Assembly: GCA_003260025.2 (NCBI GenBank)
Contig: QFZU02000071.1
Location: forward strand, 45,168-109,167
Length of the DNA stretch: 64,000 nt
Source: Microbispora triticiradicis
GTDB lineage: Bacteria > Actinomycetota > Actinomycetes > Streptosporangiales > Streptosporangiaceae
Reading direction: 5' to 3'
In this document: piece by piece, positions 8,758 to 17,520 of the stretch
Layout: every line of letters starts with the position of its first letter
How positions within the stretch are numbered: the first letter of the stretch is position 1
Position numbers and translations under genes: made by a program
The notes under the pieces: model-generated
Told to the model about the DNA's origin: nothing
The model's input: only the letters and a program-made list of their open reading frames with translations
Database searches by the model: none

Positions 8758-9194
8758 GACTGCGGCGCGCGACGGTCCCGCCGCGCCTCCAGCTCTTCCG
8801 GGCTGACCACGGTCAGCATCGGCTGCCCGGGCGCGCAGAACATCGTCACCACGAACGCCGACTCCTCGTCTGCCAGATGGTTGCCGTCCTGGTAGTGGAT
8901 GACGTCCCCACCGGGCTCCCAGAACGCCTCGCCGGCCCGGACGACCCGTACGGGCTCTCCTTCGAGCTCGAAGTTGATGGCCCCCTTGACCACGTACCCG
9001 AACGCAGGCCCGGAGTGCCGGTGAGGTGGCGCGCCGGGGCTGTTCGGCGGCAACGTGACCAGGATCGTCATCGCCTCGGCCCCCTCCGGCGCGGGCGGCG
9101 CCCCCGGCACGGTGGCGACCACGTCGAGCTTCGGCGGCGGCCCGCTCTTGTCGGGGTTCTCGAGGTGGTGAGCGTGAGCGTGATCGGTGCTCAT
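8754..9194 (-). CDS. Cupin domain protein
   Basis: 146 residues. The start at 9194 (MSTDHAHAHHLENPDKSG) has AAGGAAG upstream; longer versions would read through non-coding sequence. Cupin motif 1 is GAPPHRHSGPAFGYVVKG and motif 2 is PGGDVIHYQDGNHL, giving His ligands for a metal. The N-terminus is His-rich. It forms a two-gene operon with the following small cupin by ATGA overlap. The function is not deducible beyond the fold. Confidence 0.82.
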   Translation of the reverse strand: MSTDHAHAHHLENPDKSGPPPKLDVVATVPGAPPAPEGAEAMTILVTLPPNSPGAPPHRHSGPAFGYVVKGAINFELEGEPVRVVRAGEAFWEPGGDVIHYQDGNHLADEESAFVVTMFCAPGQPMLTVVSPEELEARRDRRAPQS

Positions 9195-9376
9195 CAGGCT
9201 TCCTTGCTGGACGGTGGCCGGCTCGATCCGGCCGTGTACCAGCTCAGACCGGACAGCACCCCGATGCGTGACAACGCCCGGAACAGTTCGCCGGCCAGAG
9301 ACCAAATCACCAGGCATGTGGGCTGTTCGTGGACATCCGTCGGATCCTTCGCAGCCCACGCTCGGACGCGACGGCG

Positions 9377-9868
9377 TCAGAGAGCCAACGCGGCCATGAA
9401 GGTCATGCTGGCCGCCATACCGGCCGAGCACGCGTCCTGGCTGAGCGCTTTTCGATCCGCCCTCCTCACGGGCAGAACGCGGGCGAGCCGAGCGCAGGTC
9501 CAGGCCAGACCGACAACCAGGGCCACCGCGGCCGGCGAACCGCCTCCATGCGAGTGTCCGTACGAGGCGCCGGCAAGAGCAGGCGCACTGAACGCCGTCA
9601 GCACCAGGAGGATGGACATGCCCGCGAAGTCCTGGATGTGATGACCGATCCGCGGGCGGCGGGATGGGGAGCCGCAGAGCCAGCCGGCGGTGAGCAGTGC
9701 CAGCACCCCGGCGGAGAGGAACCAGCCGCCCAGATGCCCGGCCACCATGCCGAACGCCATGACGATGTGCGGCCACCTCCTGCTGGGACGTGCGGCGGGT
9801 AGCAGGGCCGGGGCGAGGGCCAGTACGCAGCCGGCCGACACCCCCACTGTGTGGAGGAGAGCCTGCAT
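9377..9868 (-). CDS. Small membrane protein, DUF5134-like
   Basis: 163 residues with about five hydrophobic helices: GCVLALAPALLP, the IVMAFGMVAGHL segment, LSAGVLALLTAGWL, MSILLVLTAFSAPALAG and AASMTFMAALAL. The HIVMAFGMV phrase and the length fit actinobacterial DUF5134 proteins, which sometimes neighbour copper or redox genes; this match is from memory and not verified. It lies upstream of the cupin pair on the same strand, 182 bp away. The 182 bp (9195-9376) show no gene. Confidence 0.6.
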   Translation of the reverse strand: MQALLHTVGVSAGCVLALAPALLPAARPSRRWPHIVMAFGMVAGHLGGWFLSAGVLALLTAGWLCGSPSRRPRIGHHIQDFAGMSILLVLTAFSAPALAGASYGHSHGGGSPAAVALVVGLAWTCARLARVLPVRRADRKALSQDACSAGMAASMTFMAALAL

Positions 9869-10059
9869 CAGGGGATCTCGACTTTCACCTGCCAGGCGCT
9901 CCTTGTTCTCCGGACCAATCCGTCGGCGGTCGGCTGAGCGACGACCACCACGCGGTCGAAGGCGCCACGACTACTGCGTCGCCGCTGTCCACCTCCTTAG
10001 ACAGGACAACTCGGCAGGGCGTGACAGGAAGACCGTGCAGCGCTGGCCCGGCTCATCGA

Positions 10060-10905
10060 CTACGACGGCGGCCCTTTCGAGCGTGGCTGTCTCAGGAACT
10101 CCCGCGCGCCGCGCAGCCTGGTCGTCAGATGCCGCTGAGTGAGACGGCAGTCCAACCGGACATCGAGCGGCCCGGGCACGCCGGTGTCGGCACGCCGGCC
10201 GGATGGGAGCCGAGCCGGATCGAGTCCGTCCCGCCGCGCGATCAGGCGCCCGAGTTCGTATCGACTCATCGCGTCGGCCCCTGCCGCATGATGCACCCCC
10301 GGGCGGCCAGAGTTCGCGAGTTCCAGAAGAGCCGCCGCCAGATCACTTACATGCACCGGGCAGCGCACGTCGTCGGTGAACAACACCTCTTTCATGTCGC
10401 CCGCCGCAAGCGCATGCACCCTGCCTTCGTGTGCGGAGCCGCCGTGACCGATTATCAGAGAGGTGCGCACGATCACCGCCGTGGGATCGATCGCCTGCAC
10501 GGCCACCTCCGCGGCGGCCTTCGCCGCTCCGTACGGTGTGACCGGATCAGGCACACAATCTTCCGAGTAGGTGATCGCCCTGCCTGAGAAGACCGCGTCG
10601 CTGGACACGTGCACCATGCGCGCGCCGTTCCCGGAAGTCGCCACGGCCACGTGAGCGGCGCCCACGGCGGTCGTTCCCCAATCCGGCTGGCGGAAGGCCG
10701 CGTTGACGACGACGTCGGGGCCGAACGTGCCGATCAAACCGAGTACGGCCGTACGGTCACGGACGTCAAGCGGCAGCCACTCGACTCCCGCCACCGTTCC
10801 CGGCCGAGTCAGGTATGTGGCAGCCACGACATGCCCGGCCGTCGTGGCCTGCCGTACGAGTTCGCCGCCGAGAAAGCCGCTGCCGCCCACGATGAGGATT
10901 CGCAC
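10060..10905 (-). CDS. RmlD-like NAD(P)-dependent reductase/epimerase (extended SDR)
   Basis: 281 residues with a GTG start. The N-terminal Rossmann motif is GGSGFLGGELVRQA. The middle has HVSSDAVFSG and the catalytic YGAAKAAAE (Tyr-x-x-x-Lys), as in dTDP-4-dehydrorhamnose reductase (RmlD) and related sugar reductases. No other dTDP-sugar genes are nearby, so the true substrate may differ. Upstream (10906-11071) lies the promoter region shared with the divergent ABC operon. The 190 bp downstream (9869-10059) hold no recognisable gene. Confidence 0.82.
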   Translation of the reverse strand: MRILIVGGSGFLGGELVRQATTAGHVVAATYLTRPGTVAGVEWLPLDVRDRTAVLGLIGTFGPDVVVNAAFRQPDWGTTAVGAAHVAVATSGNGARMVHVSSDAVFSGRAITYSEDCVPDPVTPYGAAKAAAEVAVQAIDPTAVIVRTSLIIGHGGSAHEGRVHALAAGDMKEVLFTDDVRCPVHVSDLAAALLELANSGRPGVHHAAGADAMSRYELGRLIARRDGLDPARLPSGRRADTGVPGPLDVRLDCRLTQRHLTTRLRGAREFLRQPRSKGPPS

Positions 10906-11071
10906 AGCTGGGACCGTAGTGGGTGATCAGGTGGAGGGCACTCCGCCGGCGCGGTGCGCAGCGCCGGGGCGTCCTTTTGGCATTTGTCATCGCGGTGATC
11001 CGCGAGGCCCATGTCGATCTGGTGGCATCGGCGACTACAGCGGGAAGCGGCGCAGAACCCACCCTTGAGCC

Positions 11072-12037
11072 ATGACGACGGACGTGCGGGAAACGGCGGT
11101 CGCCCTGGACGTGGCGATCGCGGCGACCGAGCTCAGGCAGAGGTACGGCGAGTTCGAAGCGGTCAGGGGCGTTTCGCTGACCGTCCGCAGAGGTGAGCTG
11201 TTCGCCCTGCTCGGCACCAACGGCGCCGGGAAGACCACGACGATGGAGGTCCTGGAGGGCTACCGCCCCGCCACCTCCGGCACCGTTCAGGTGCTGGGGA
11301 TCGATCCGTACCGCAGGCGCCGGGCGCTCAGCCCGCGGGTCGGGATCATGCTGCAGGAGAACGGCTTCCTCTCCGACCTGACGGTGGCCGAGACCATCGG
11401 GCTGTGGCGTGACCTGCACGCGAACGCCCGTTCTCTGGACGAGTCGCTGGAGCTGGCCGGGCTGGCGGACAAGGCGCGGGTCAGGGTACGGCAGTTGTCC
11501 GGCGGCCAGAAGCGCAGGCTCGACCTGGTGCTGTCGATCATCGGCCGTCCCGAGGTGGTGTTCCTGGACGAGCCCACGACCGGGATGGACCCCGAGGCGC
11601 GCCGGACCACCTGGGGCCTGATCCGCGACCTGGTGACGGACGGCACGACCATCCTGCTCACCACGCACTACCTGGAGGAGGCCGAGCACCTCGCGAGCCG
11701 GCTCGCCGTCATGCACGAGGGCGAGATCCGGGTCGAGGGGACGCTGGAGGAGGTCGTCGGCAGACACGGCGACCGCGTCTCCTTCCGGCTGCCGCCGGAG
11801 ATCCCCCTGGACGCCCTTCCGCTGATCGGCGGCCACACCCCCGGCGTCGCCCTGGCGGGCGGAACGCCCGTCGTCACCTACACAATCGCCGGCGGCGACC
11901 AGGCCACGCGGGCCCACGAGGCGCTGGTGCCGCTGTTCGCCTGGGCCGCGGAGCGCGGCGTCGCGCTCGAACGGCTCGCCGTCCGGACCGCCTCACTTGA
12001 GGACGTCTTCCACTCCGTGGTGAAGGAGAGCGCATGA
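11072..12037 (+). CDS. ABC transporter ATP-binding protein
   Basis: 321 residues. Walker A is GTNGAGKTTT, the signature is VRQLSGGQKRRLDL, and Walker B with its catalytic Glu is EVVFLDEPTTGMDPEARR; the switch His lies in LLTTHYLEEAEHLA. The C-terminal ~90 residues are the extension seen in drug/antibiotic exporter ATPases of the DrrA/CcmA type. It is the first gene of a four-gene operon with a permease (ATGA overlap at 12034), a sensor kinase and a response regulator. The cell role is probably export of a drug or lipid-like compound, sensed by the kinase. Confidence 0.92.
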   Translation: MTTDVRETAVALDVAIAATELRQRYGEFEAVRGVSLTVRRGELFALLGTNGAGKTTTMEVLEGYRPATSGTVQVLGIDPYRRRRALSPRVGIMLQENGFLSDLTVAETIGLWRDLHANARSLDESLELAGLADKARVRVRQLSGGQKRRLDLVLSIIGRPEVVFLDEPTTGMDPEARRTTWGLIRDLVTDGTTILLTTHYLEEAEHLASRLAVMHEGEIRVEGTLEEVVGRHGDRVSFRLPPEIPLDALPLIGGHTPGVALAGGTPVVTYTIAGGDQATRAHEALVPLFAWAAERGVALERLAVRTASLEDVFHSVVKESA

Positions 12038-12831
12038 ACGACGTGGCGCAGGCGGTGCGGCTGGCCCGCGTCGACCTCACCCTTGTCTTCCGCAACCGTA
12101 CGGCCTTCGTGAACGCCGTCCTACTGCCGCTGCTGATCGCCGGGGCGCTGGCGTCCAACGGCGTCGGCGAAGGAACCGCCGGCATCCCGGGGACGCAGTA
12201 CGTGATGACCGGGATGATGGCCTTCATCCTGGTCTTCGCGACGTTCATGAACCTCGCCGGCTTCTACACCTCCCGCCGTGAGGAGATGGTGCTGAAGCGC
12301 CTGCTCGGCGGGCCGGCCACCAGGACGGCCATCCTCGGCGGCAGCGCCCTCGGCGCGACCGCCGTGTATCTCGGCCAGGTGATCATCCTCTGTGTGCTCA
12401 TGTCCGCCGCAATGGGTACCAGTGCCCCGGCCGACATCCTGCTGCTGCTGCTCGCCGCGCTTCTCGGCGCGGCCTTCTTCTCCCTGCTCGCCATGGCCGT
12501 CTCCGGCCTGTCCTCCACCGGGGAGATGGCGCAGATCGCGACGCTGCCGGTCGTGTTGCTCCTGGTCGGCGGCTCGCCGGTGATGCTGCCACCGGAGATG
12601 CTGCCGCCGGCACTGCGCACCGCGATCGAGTTCCTGCCGATGACACCCATCGTGGAGACCATGCGGACCGCCTACCTGGGGCTGGACTACATCGGCGCCG
12701 GTCACGAGCCGCTCGGCCCCCTGGAGCGCTGGGGCGCCGCCCTGCCCTCCCTGGGCCTCCTCGCCGTGTGGATCGCGGTCGCCGCCCTGCTGGCCCGGGC
12801 CTTCTTCCGCTGGGATCCGCGCCGGGGCTGA
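12034..12831 (+). CDS. ABC-2 type transporter permease
   Basis: 265 residues with six predicted transmembrane helices (for example VLLPLLIAGALAS, YVMTGMMAFILVFATFMNLAGFY, LLLLLAALLGAAFFSLLAMAVSG and LPSLGLLAVWIAVAALLARAF). The helix order and the YTSRREEMVLKRLLGGPATR amphipathic segment fit the ABC-2 permease family that pairs with DrrA-type ATPases. Its ATG overlaps the stop of the ATPase gene. The two proteins should form the exporter as a dimer of each. Confidence 0.88.
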   Translation: MNDVAQAVRLARVDLTLVFRNRTAFVNAVLLPLLIAGALASNGVGEGTAGIPGTQYVMTGMMAFILVFATFMNLAGFYTSRREEMVLKRLLGGPATRTAILGGSALGATAVYLGQVIILCVLMSAAMGTSAPADILLLLLAALLGAAFFSLLAMAVSGLSSTGEMAQIATLPVVLLLVGGSPVMLPPEMLPPALRTAIEFLPMTPIVETMRTAYLGLDYIGAGHEPLGPLERWGAALPSLGLLAVWIAVAALLARAFFRWDPRRG

Positions 12832-12847
12832 TGGGTAAGGTTGGGCC

Positions 12848-14047
12848 ATGAACGCCGGGATCAAGCGGGCGCGTCACATCACCTTCTGGACCCTGGCCCT
12901 CGAGTTGGTGTTCGCGTGGCTCGGCCCGATGATCCAGATCGTGGTGAGCAGAACCGAGGGCGGGGTCGGCTGGAGCCGTCTCGTCCTCGTGGCCGTGGGT
13001 CTTCCGATCTTCAGCTGGCTGTTCCTCCGCATCGTCCGCGCCGCCGTCGACGGCCGGTACGCCGTACGCGAGGTCGTCGCCTCCGGCGCGCTCGCCCTGG
13101 TGATGATCGTCCTTGGGGCGGTCCTCATGGCTGATGTTCCCGGGGTCGCCTCCGCGATGCTGCCGTTCTCCTGGAGCACGCTGACCACGACGTGGACCGG
13201 GGTGGCGGTGCTCGGCGTGGGCGCGCGGGCCGCCGTGGCGCTGACGGCGGGCGCCGCGGGCGTCTACGTCGCGCTCGACTTCCTGTTGCTTCCCGGCTTC
13301 GGCGAGCAGCGCGCCGAGCTCTTCCTCTATCTGCCGATGCTGGCGCTGCTGCCCTACAGCAACCGGCTCTGGCTGTGGATCTACCGCATGGTCATCCAGG
13401 CCCACGAGGGCAGGAAGGCGCAGGCCGAGCTCGCCGTGACGGAGGAGCGCCTCCGGTTCGCCCGGGACCTGCACGATCTGGTCGGCCACAGCCTCTCCGC
13501 CATCGCGGTCAAGAGCGAGCTCGCGGTCAAGCTCGCCCGCGTGGCCCCCGACCAGGCGACCGAGGAGATGACGGCCGTACGCGGACTGGCCAAGGACGCC
13601 CTGCGGGAGATCCGGGAGGCCGTGCGGGGCTACCGCGCCATCGACCTGTCCGCCGAGCTGGGCAGTGTGCGTGCCGTGCTGGAGGCGGCGAACATCCGGT
13701 GCACCCTCGAACTGCCGGAGCGGACACCGCCGGGCGAGGCGGCCACGCTGCTCGCGTGGGTGGTCAGGGAGGGCGCCACCAACACGCTGCGGCACAGCGC
13801 CGCGACCCGGTCCCGCGTCACGCTGAGGCTGACCGGCGCGACGGCGGTGCTGGAGATGGTCAACGACGGGGTCGGCGGTCAGAGCACCGACGACGGCGGC
13901 ACCGGTCTCATCGGGCTGAGCGAGCGGCTGACCGCCGCCGGCGGCAGCCTGACCGCCCGGCCGACCGGTTCGGGCGAGTTCGTCCTGCGAGCCGTCGTGC
14001 CAACGACCGACCGCGCGCACGTCCTCACCGAGGCGGTGGCCCGATGA
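12848..14047 (+). CDS. Sensor histidine kinase (NarL/DesK type, HisKA_3)
   Basis: 399 residues. About five transmembrane helices fill residues 10-175. The dimerisation/phospho-acceptor region is FARDLHDLVGHSLSAIAVK, with the phosphorylated His in DLHDLVGH. The ATP-binding domain includes a compact N-box (REGATNTLRHS) and the G-box segment GGTGLIGLSERL. It starts 16 bp after the permease gene and overlaps the response regulator by ATGA. No extracellular sensor domain is visible, so the signal may come through the membrane or the transporter, as in DesK- and LiaS-like systems. Confidence 0.9.
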   Translation: MNAGIKRARHITFWTLALELVFAWLGPMIQIVVSRTEGGVGWSRLVLVAVGLPIFSWLFLRIVRAAVDGRYAVREVVASGALALVMIVLGAVLMADVPGVASAMLPFSWSTLTTTWTGVAVLGVGARAAVALTAGAAGVYVALDFLLLPGFGEQRAELFLYLPMLALLPYSNRLWLWIYRMVIQAHEGRKAQAELAVTEERLRFARDLHDLVGHSLSAIAVKSELAVKLARVAPDQATEEMTAVRGLAKDALREIREAVRGYRAIDLSAELGSVRAVLEAANIRCTLELPERTPPGEAATLLAWVVREGATNTLRHSAATRSRVTLRLTGATAVLEMVNDGVGGQSTDDGGTGLIGLSERLTAAGGSLTARPTGSGEFVLRAVVPTTDRAHVLTEAVAR

Positions 14048-14649
14048 CCGACCCGATGATCCGCATCCTCCTCGCCGACGACGAGCACCTGATCCGCGGC
14101 GCGATCGCCACCCTGCTCGGGCTGGAGCCCGACCTGGAGGTCGTCGCCCAGGTGAGCCGGGGCGACGAGGTGGCGCCCGCCGTGCGGGAGCACCGGCCCG
14201 ACGTCGTGGTGCTGGACATCGAGATGCCCGGGATGGACGGCCTCACCGCCGCCGAGGGACTGCCGGGCCAAGCGATGATCATCTTGAGCAGCTTCGGGCG
14301 GCCGGGATATCTGCGGCGGGCCCTTGCCGCCGGGGTGCGCGGCTTCATCCCGAAGGACGCCTCGGCCGACGAGCTGGCCACGGCCATCCGCAAGGTGCAC
14401 GCCGGAGGGCGTTACCTCGACCCGGAGATGGCGGCGTCGGCGATGATGGCGGGCGACAGCCCGCTGACCGACCGCGAGCGCGGCGCGCTGTCGCTGGCGG
14501 CCGAGGGCGCGTCGGTGCGGCAGATCGCCACGGCGCTGCACCTGACCGAGGGGACCGTACGCAACTACCTGTCCAGCGCCGTCGCCAAGCTCGGCGCGAC
14601 CAACCGGATCACCGCGATCCGCGCCGCCCAGGAGAAAGGCTGGCTCTGA
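14044..14649 (+). CDS. Response regulator, NarL/LuxR family
   Basis: 201 residues from the ATG at 14044, which overlaps the kinase stop. Receiver domain: acidic pocket LLADDEHLI and phospho-acceptor Asp in VVVLDIEMPGMDG, with Lys in FIPKDASADEL. The C-terminal LuxR helix-turn-helix is LSLAAEGASVRQIATALHL followed by TEGTVRNYLSSAVAKLGATN. It should control the upstream ABC exporter operon. The last 41 bp overlap the convergent glycosylase gene. Confidence 0.93.
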   Translation: MTDPMIRILLADDEHLIRGAIATLLGLEPDLEVVAQVSRGDEVAPAVREHRPDVVVLDIEMPGMDGLTAAEGLPGQAMIILSSFGRPGYLRRALAAGVRGFIPKDASADELATAIRKVHAGGRYLDPEMAASAMMAGDSPLTDRERGALSLAAEGASVRQIATALHLTEGTVRNYLSSAVAKLGATNRITAIRAAQEKGWL

Positions 14650-15568
14650 CGCCCTCCCCCGTCTGGCCGGCGGCAGAGCCCGCCGGCCGGTCCTCCCTCA
14701 CTCCGTACGCCGACGACCGGAAGAGGAACGAGGCCCACGAGCGGTAGGGCCGCCAGGCGTCGGCGACCTTCCGGTACGCGCTCGCCGTGGCGTCCTGCGG
14801 CAGCCCGTACGCCTCGCGGAGGATCGAGAACAGGCGCGGTTCGTCGCCCGGGAACGCGTCGGGCGCCCCCGCGCCCCTGATCAGGATCAAGCCCGCGGAG
14901 AACGGCCCCACGCCGGGCAGGGCGCGAAGCTCGGCCAGCGCCTCCGGCGGGTCGAGCGCGCGCAGGTGCTCGGTGGTCAGCACGCCGTCGAGCGCCGCGC
15001 GGGCCAGGCCACGCAGCCACTCCTCCTTCTGCTCGGGCAGGCCGAGTCCGCCGGCGTTCACCAGCGACACGGGCGGCGGGAAGGCGGTGTACCCCCGGCC
15101 GTCCAGCTCGACCGTGGCGCCGTACCGCTCCGCGATGCGCTGTTTGAGCCGGGAGGCGATGAGCATCGACGAACGCTGGACGATCACCGCCCAGCAGGCG
15201 GCCTCCCACGGGCTCCAGAAGCACAGCGGCCGCAGGCCGGGGCTGCGGCGCTGCAACTCCCCGAGCACCGGGTCGGACTCGCCGATCTCGGCGAAGCCCG
15301 AGCCGTCGACGTCCAGGGACAGGATGCGGGCCACCTCACCCCGGATCGCCGGCCCCGCGGGCCTGGTCGTCCGTACCGCGACCCCGCCCGGCGCGGCGGT
15401 CACCGTCACGCCGATCGGCAGCCAGTCGGCCTCGGCGCAGTAGGCGAAGCGCAGCGTCCTGCCGTCGGAGGGCAGCCCGCTGGTGGCCGGCCAGTCCTCG
15501 ACGAACCGGAGCGTCGCGTCGAAGTCGAACGGGCCCGTGGCGGTGAGCGTGAATTCATGCCCGGTCAT
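14609..15568 (-). CDS. DNA-3-methyladenine glycosylase II-like protein (AlkA/HhH-GPD)
   Basis: 319 residues from ATG 15568 (or ATG 15577, three codons earlier). The helix-hairpin-helix is seen as LRALPGVGPFSAGLILIR, and the catalytic Asp of the HhH-GPD fold would be in DAFPGDEPRLF. The N-terminal ~110 residues (FTLTATGPFDFDATLRF) match the AlkA-type beta domain. It would remove alkylated bases in DNA repair. The stop lies inside the 3' end of the response regulator gene, a convergent overlap of 41 bp. A strong hairpin (15642-15670) separates it from the upstream xylanase. Confidence 0.82.
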   Translation of the reverse strand: MTGHEFTLTATGPFDFDATLRFVEDWPATSGLPSDGRTLRFAYCAEADWLPIGVTVTAAPGGVAVRTTRPAGPAIRGEVARILSLDVDGSGFAEIGESDPVLGELQRRSPGLRPLCFWSPWEAACWAVIVQRSSMLIASRLKQRIAERYGATVELDGRGYTAFPPPVSLVNAGGLGLPEQKEEWLRGLARAALDGVLTTEHLRALDPPEALAELRALPGVGPFSAGLILIRGAGAPDAFPGDEPRLFSILREAYGLPQDATASAYRKVADAWRPYRSWASFLFRSSAYGVREDRPAGSAAGQTGEGVRASLSPGRRGSR

Positions 15569-15641
15569 GCGGGACATCGTACGGACGCGGACCGACAACC
15601 CGGCACGCCGTACGCCGTCGTTCCCGCCGTACCGGGCCGGA

Positions 15642-15670
15642 GTGCCGGGCCGGGGGTGCCGGCCCGGCAC
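15642..15670 (-). terminator. Rho-independent-like hairpin after the xylanase gene
   Basis: GTGCCGGGCCGG (15642-15653) pairs perfectly with CCGGCCCGGCAC (15659-15670) around a five-base loop: a 12-pair GC stem. It sits 22 bp beyond the xylanase stop. There is no T tract, as is common for actinobacterial terminators. Confidence 0.7.
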
Positions 15671-15691
15671 ACGTCTCGCTCCGGGACAGGG

Positions 15692-17167
15692 TCAGGGGCT
15701 GGTGCAGGTGGCGGTGGGGGTGGCCGCACTGCCGTTGGCGGTGAAGCCGAACGTCGTGGACGCGCCCGCCGCGATCGAGCCGTTGTAGGACTCGTTGCTC
15801 ACGGTCACCGAGGAACCGGACGTGCTCTGCCGGCCGTTCCACAGGCTGCTGATGCTCTGCCCGCCCGGCCAGCTCCACTTCACGGTCCAGCCGTTCACCG
15901 GCGCGCTGCCCGCCCGCACCGTCACCTCGGACTGGAACCCGCCGCCCCAGCTGTTGATCGTCTTGATCGTCGCCGAGCACGCACCCCCGATGGGAGACGA
16001 AGACGGGCTCGGCGAGGCGCTGGGCGACCGGGACGGCGACACCGACGGCGACGACGTGGGTGACTGTGACGGCGACTGTGACGGCGACTGTGACGGCGAG
16101 GAGGTGCCGCTGTTGAGCGCGCTCAGGGCCGCCTGGTAGGCGGGCTTGGGCTGGTAGCTGGAGTCCCACATCATGGGAGCGCCGTAGCCGGGGAACGTCC
16201 CGGGAATCCAGGTGTGGCCGTCGTCCACGCCCCACTGCGACACACCCACGCAGCGCGGAACGGCCAGGCAGGCGTTCACGACCCTGCCGTAGTCGGTGCC
16301 CTGCTGCTGCAGCTCGGAACTGTCCGCCGGCATCTGGATGCGGTCGTCGAGCTCGGTGATCGCGACGTCCAGGCCCAGGGCGGCGAAGCGCTCCATGTTC
16401 GCCTGCAGGGACGACGGCACCTGGCCGACGATGAAGTGGCTCTCCAACCCGATGCCGTGCAACGGGACGCCCTGGGACAGCAGCGACTGCGCGAGCGAGT
16501 AGAGCCCGTTGCTCTTCGCGTTGATGCCCTCGATGTTGTAGTCGTTGATGTACAGCTTGGCGTTAGGGTCGGCGGCGTGCGCGGCCCGCAGCGCGGCGGC
16601 GATGTAGCCGGAGCCCATCGCCCTGTAGAACACGTCCTGGCGCAGGGTGCCGTCCTCGTTGTACGGCTCGTTGATGACGTCCCAGGCGTAGACCTTCCCC
16701 TTGTAGTGGGTGGCCTCGGTGGTGATGTGGTTCTCCATCACGCCCTGGACCTGGTTGAGCGGCACACCGCCGACCCAGGCGGGCAGCTGGGCGTGCCACA
16801 CCAGGTTGTGCCCGCGCACCCGCATGCCGTGCGACTGGGCGAAGGAGACGATCTGGTCACCCGACCCGAAGTTGAACGAGCCCTTGGACGGCTCGGTGGC
16901 GTCCCACTTCATCTCGTTGCCGGGGGTCACCATGTCGAACTGGGCAGCGGCGAGGTTGACCTCGGCGCTGATACCGAGGTCTCCCCGTGTCAGCGCGGTG
17001 CCGAAGTACCTCCCCCTGGCCTCCGCCGCGGCCTTCAACGTCGAGGCCGCGTGAGCGGGGATCGCGAGCCCGAGCGCGACGGCGCCGGCGGCGATGACCG
17101 CCAGGGCCGTGGCCGGCCCCCGCGCGCGAGTCCGATGCCGTTCCGTCCCGGTAGTGGGCGGTTTCAT
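15692..17167 (-). CDS. Secreted endo-1,4-beta-xylanase, GH10 with CBM2
   Basis: 491 residues from ATG 17167, supported by GGAGGG upstream. Residues 1-~41 are a signal peptide (Arg-rich start, then ALAVIAAGAVALGLAIPAHA). The GH10 domain follows (~45-350), with acid/base Glu in WDVINEPYNED and nucleophile Glu in VAITELDDRIQ. A Ser/Pro linker encoded by 12-bp repeats comes next. The tail is a family 2 carbohydrate-binding module (CSATIKTINSWGGGFQSEVT), with NGWTVKWSWP carrying binding tryptophans and end cysteines. It hydrolyses xylan outside the cell. A LacI-type operator (17236-17249) lies upstream. Confidence 0.95.
   Translation of the reverse strand: MKPPTTGTERHRTRARGPATALAVIAAGAVALGLAIPAHAASTLKAAAEARGRYFGTALTRGDLGISAEVNLAAAQFDMVTPGNEMKWDATEPSKGSFNFGSGDQIVSFAQSHGMRVRGHNLVWHAQLPAWVGGVPLNQVQGVMENHITTEATHYKGKVYAWDVINEPYNEDGTLRQDVFYRAMGSGYIAAALRAAHAADPNAKLYINDYNIEGINAKSNGLYSLAQSLLSQGVPLHGIGLESHFIVGQVPSSLQANMERFAALGLDVAITELDDRIQMPADSSELQQQGTDYGRVVNACLAVPRCVGVSQWGVDDGHTWIPGTFPGYGAPMMWDSSYQPKPAYQAALSALNSGTSSPSQSPSQSPSQSPTSSPSVSPSRSPSASPSPSSSPIGGACSATIKTINSWGGGFQSEVTVRAGSAPVNGWTVKWSWPGGQSISSLWNGRQSTSGSSVTVSNESYNGSIAAGASTTFGFTANGSAATPTATCTSP
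16016..16104 (-). repeat. 12-bp tandem repeats encoding the Ser-Pro-Gln linker
   Basis: Units like TGTGACGGCGAC repeat three times exactly with further degenerate copies beside them, encoding SPSQSPSQSPSQ between the GH10 and CBM2 domains. Such linkers are disordered and often O-glycosylated; copy number may vary by slippage. Confidence 0.75.
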
Positions 17168-17235
17168 GTCAGCCCTCCAGAGAGATCTGATCCCGAACTG
17201 CGAACGTGCGCACTCGCCAGCACAGAGCGTGTGAT

Positions 17236-17249
17236 TGTTAGCGTTAACA
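17236..17249. promoter_or_regulatory. LacI-family type operator upstream of the xylanase
   Basis: TGTTAGCGTTAACA is a near-perfect 14-bp palindrome (two mismatched positions) 69 bp upstream of the xylanase ATG. Palindromes with a central CG and TGTTA/TAACA arms are typical sites for LacI-family repressors of glycoside hydrolase genes in actinomycetes. The LacI gene at 49457 is one candidate regulator, but its own presumed site (AACCGGTT) differs. The rest of the 353-bp gap 17168-17520 shows no gene. Confidence 0.65.
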
Positions 17250-17520
17250 TTCGTGGGTCTCTCCGCTCCCGGGCTGATGGTGGCGCAGCAGCGGAGCCAA
17301 TACGACGGGGAGCGGCGCGTCAAGGACGCGGCCGGGCCGCTCCCCGGAAGGACTAGCCACGAATGACCCGTTTCACCACCTCATCCGGCGTCCCCAGCCG
17401 TACCGCAGGCGGGCCGCCTCTTGCTGAAACGTTCACCCTCGCTGACGCCACCGGTCAGATCGGGTGCGCTCACGCTCCGGAGGCATGCGGGACGAGCCGC
17501 GCCATGTCCCCAGGCCCAGG

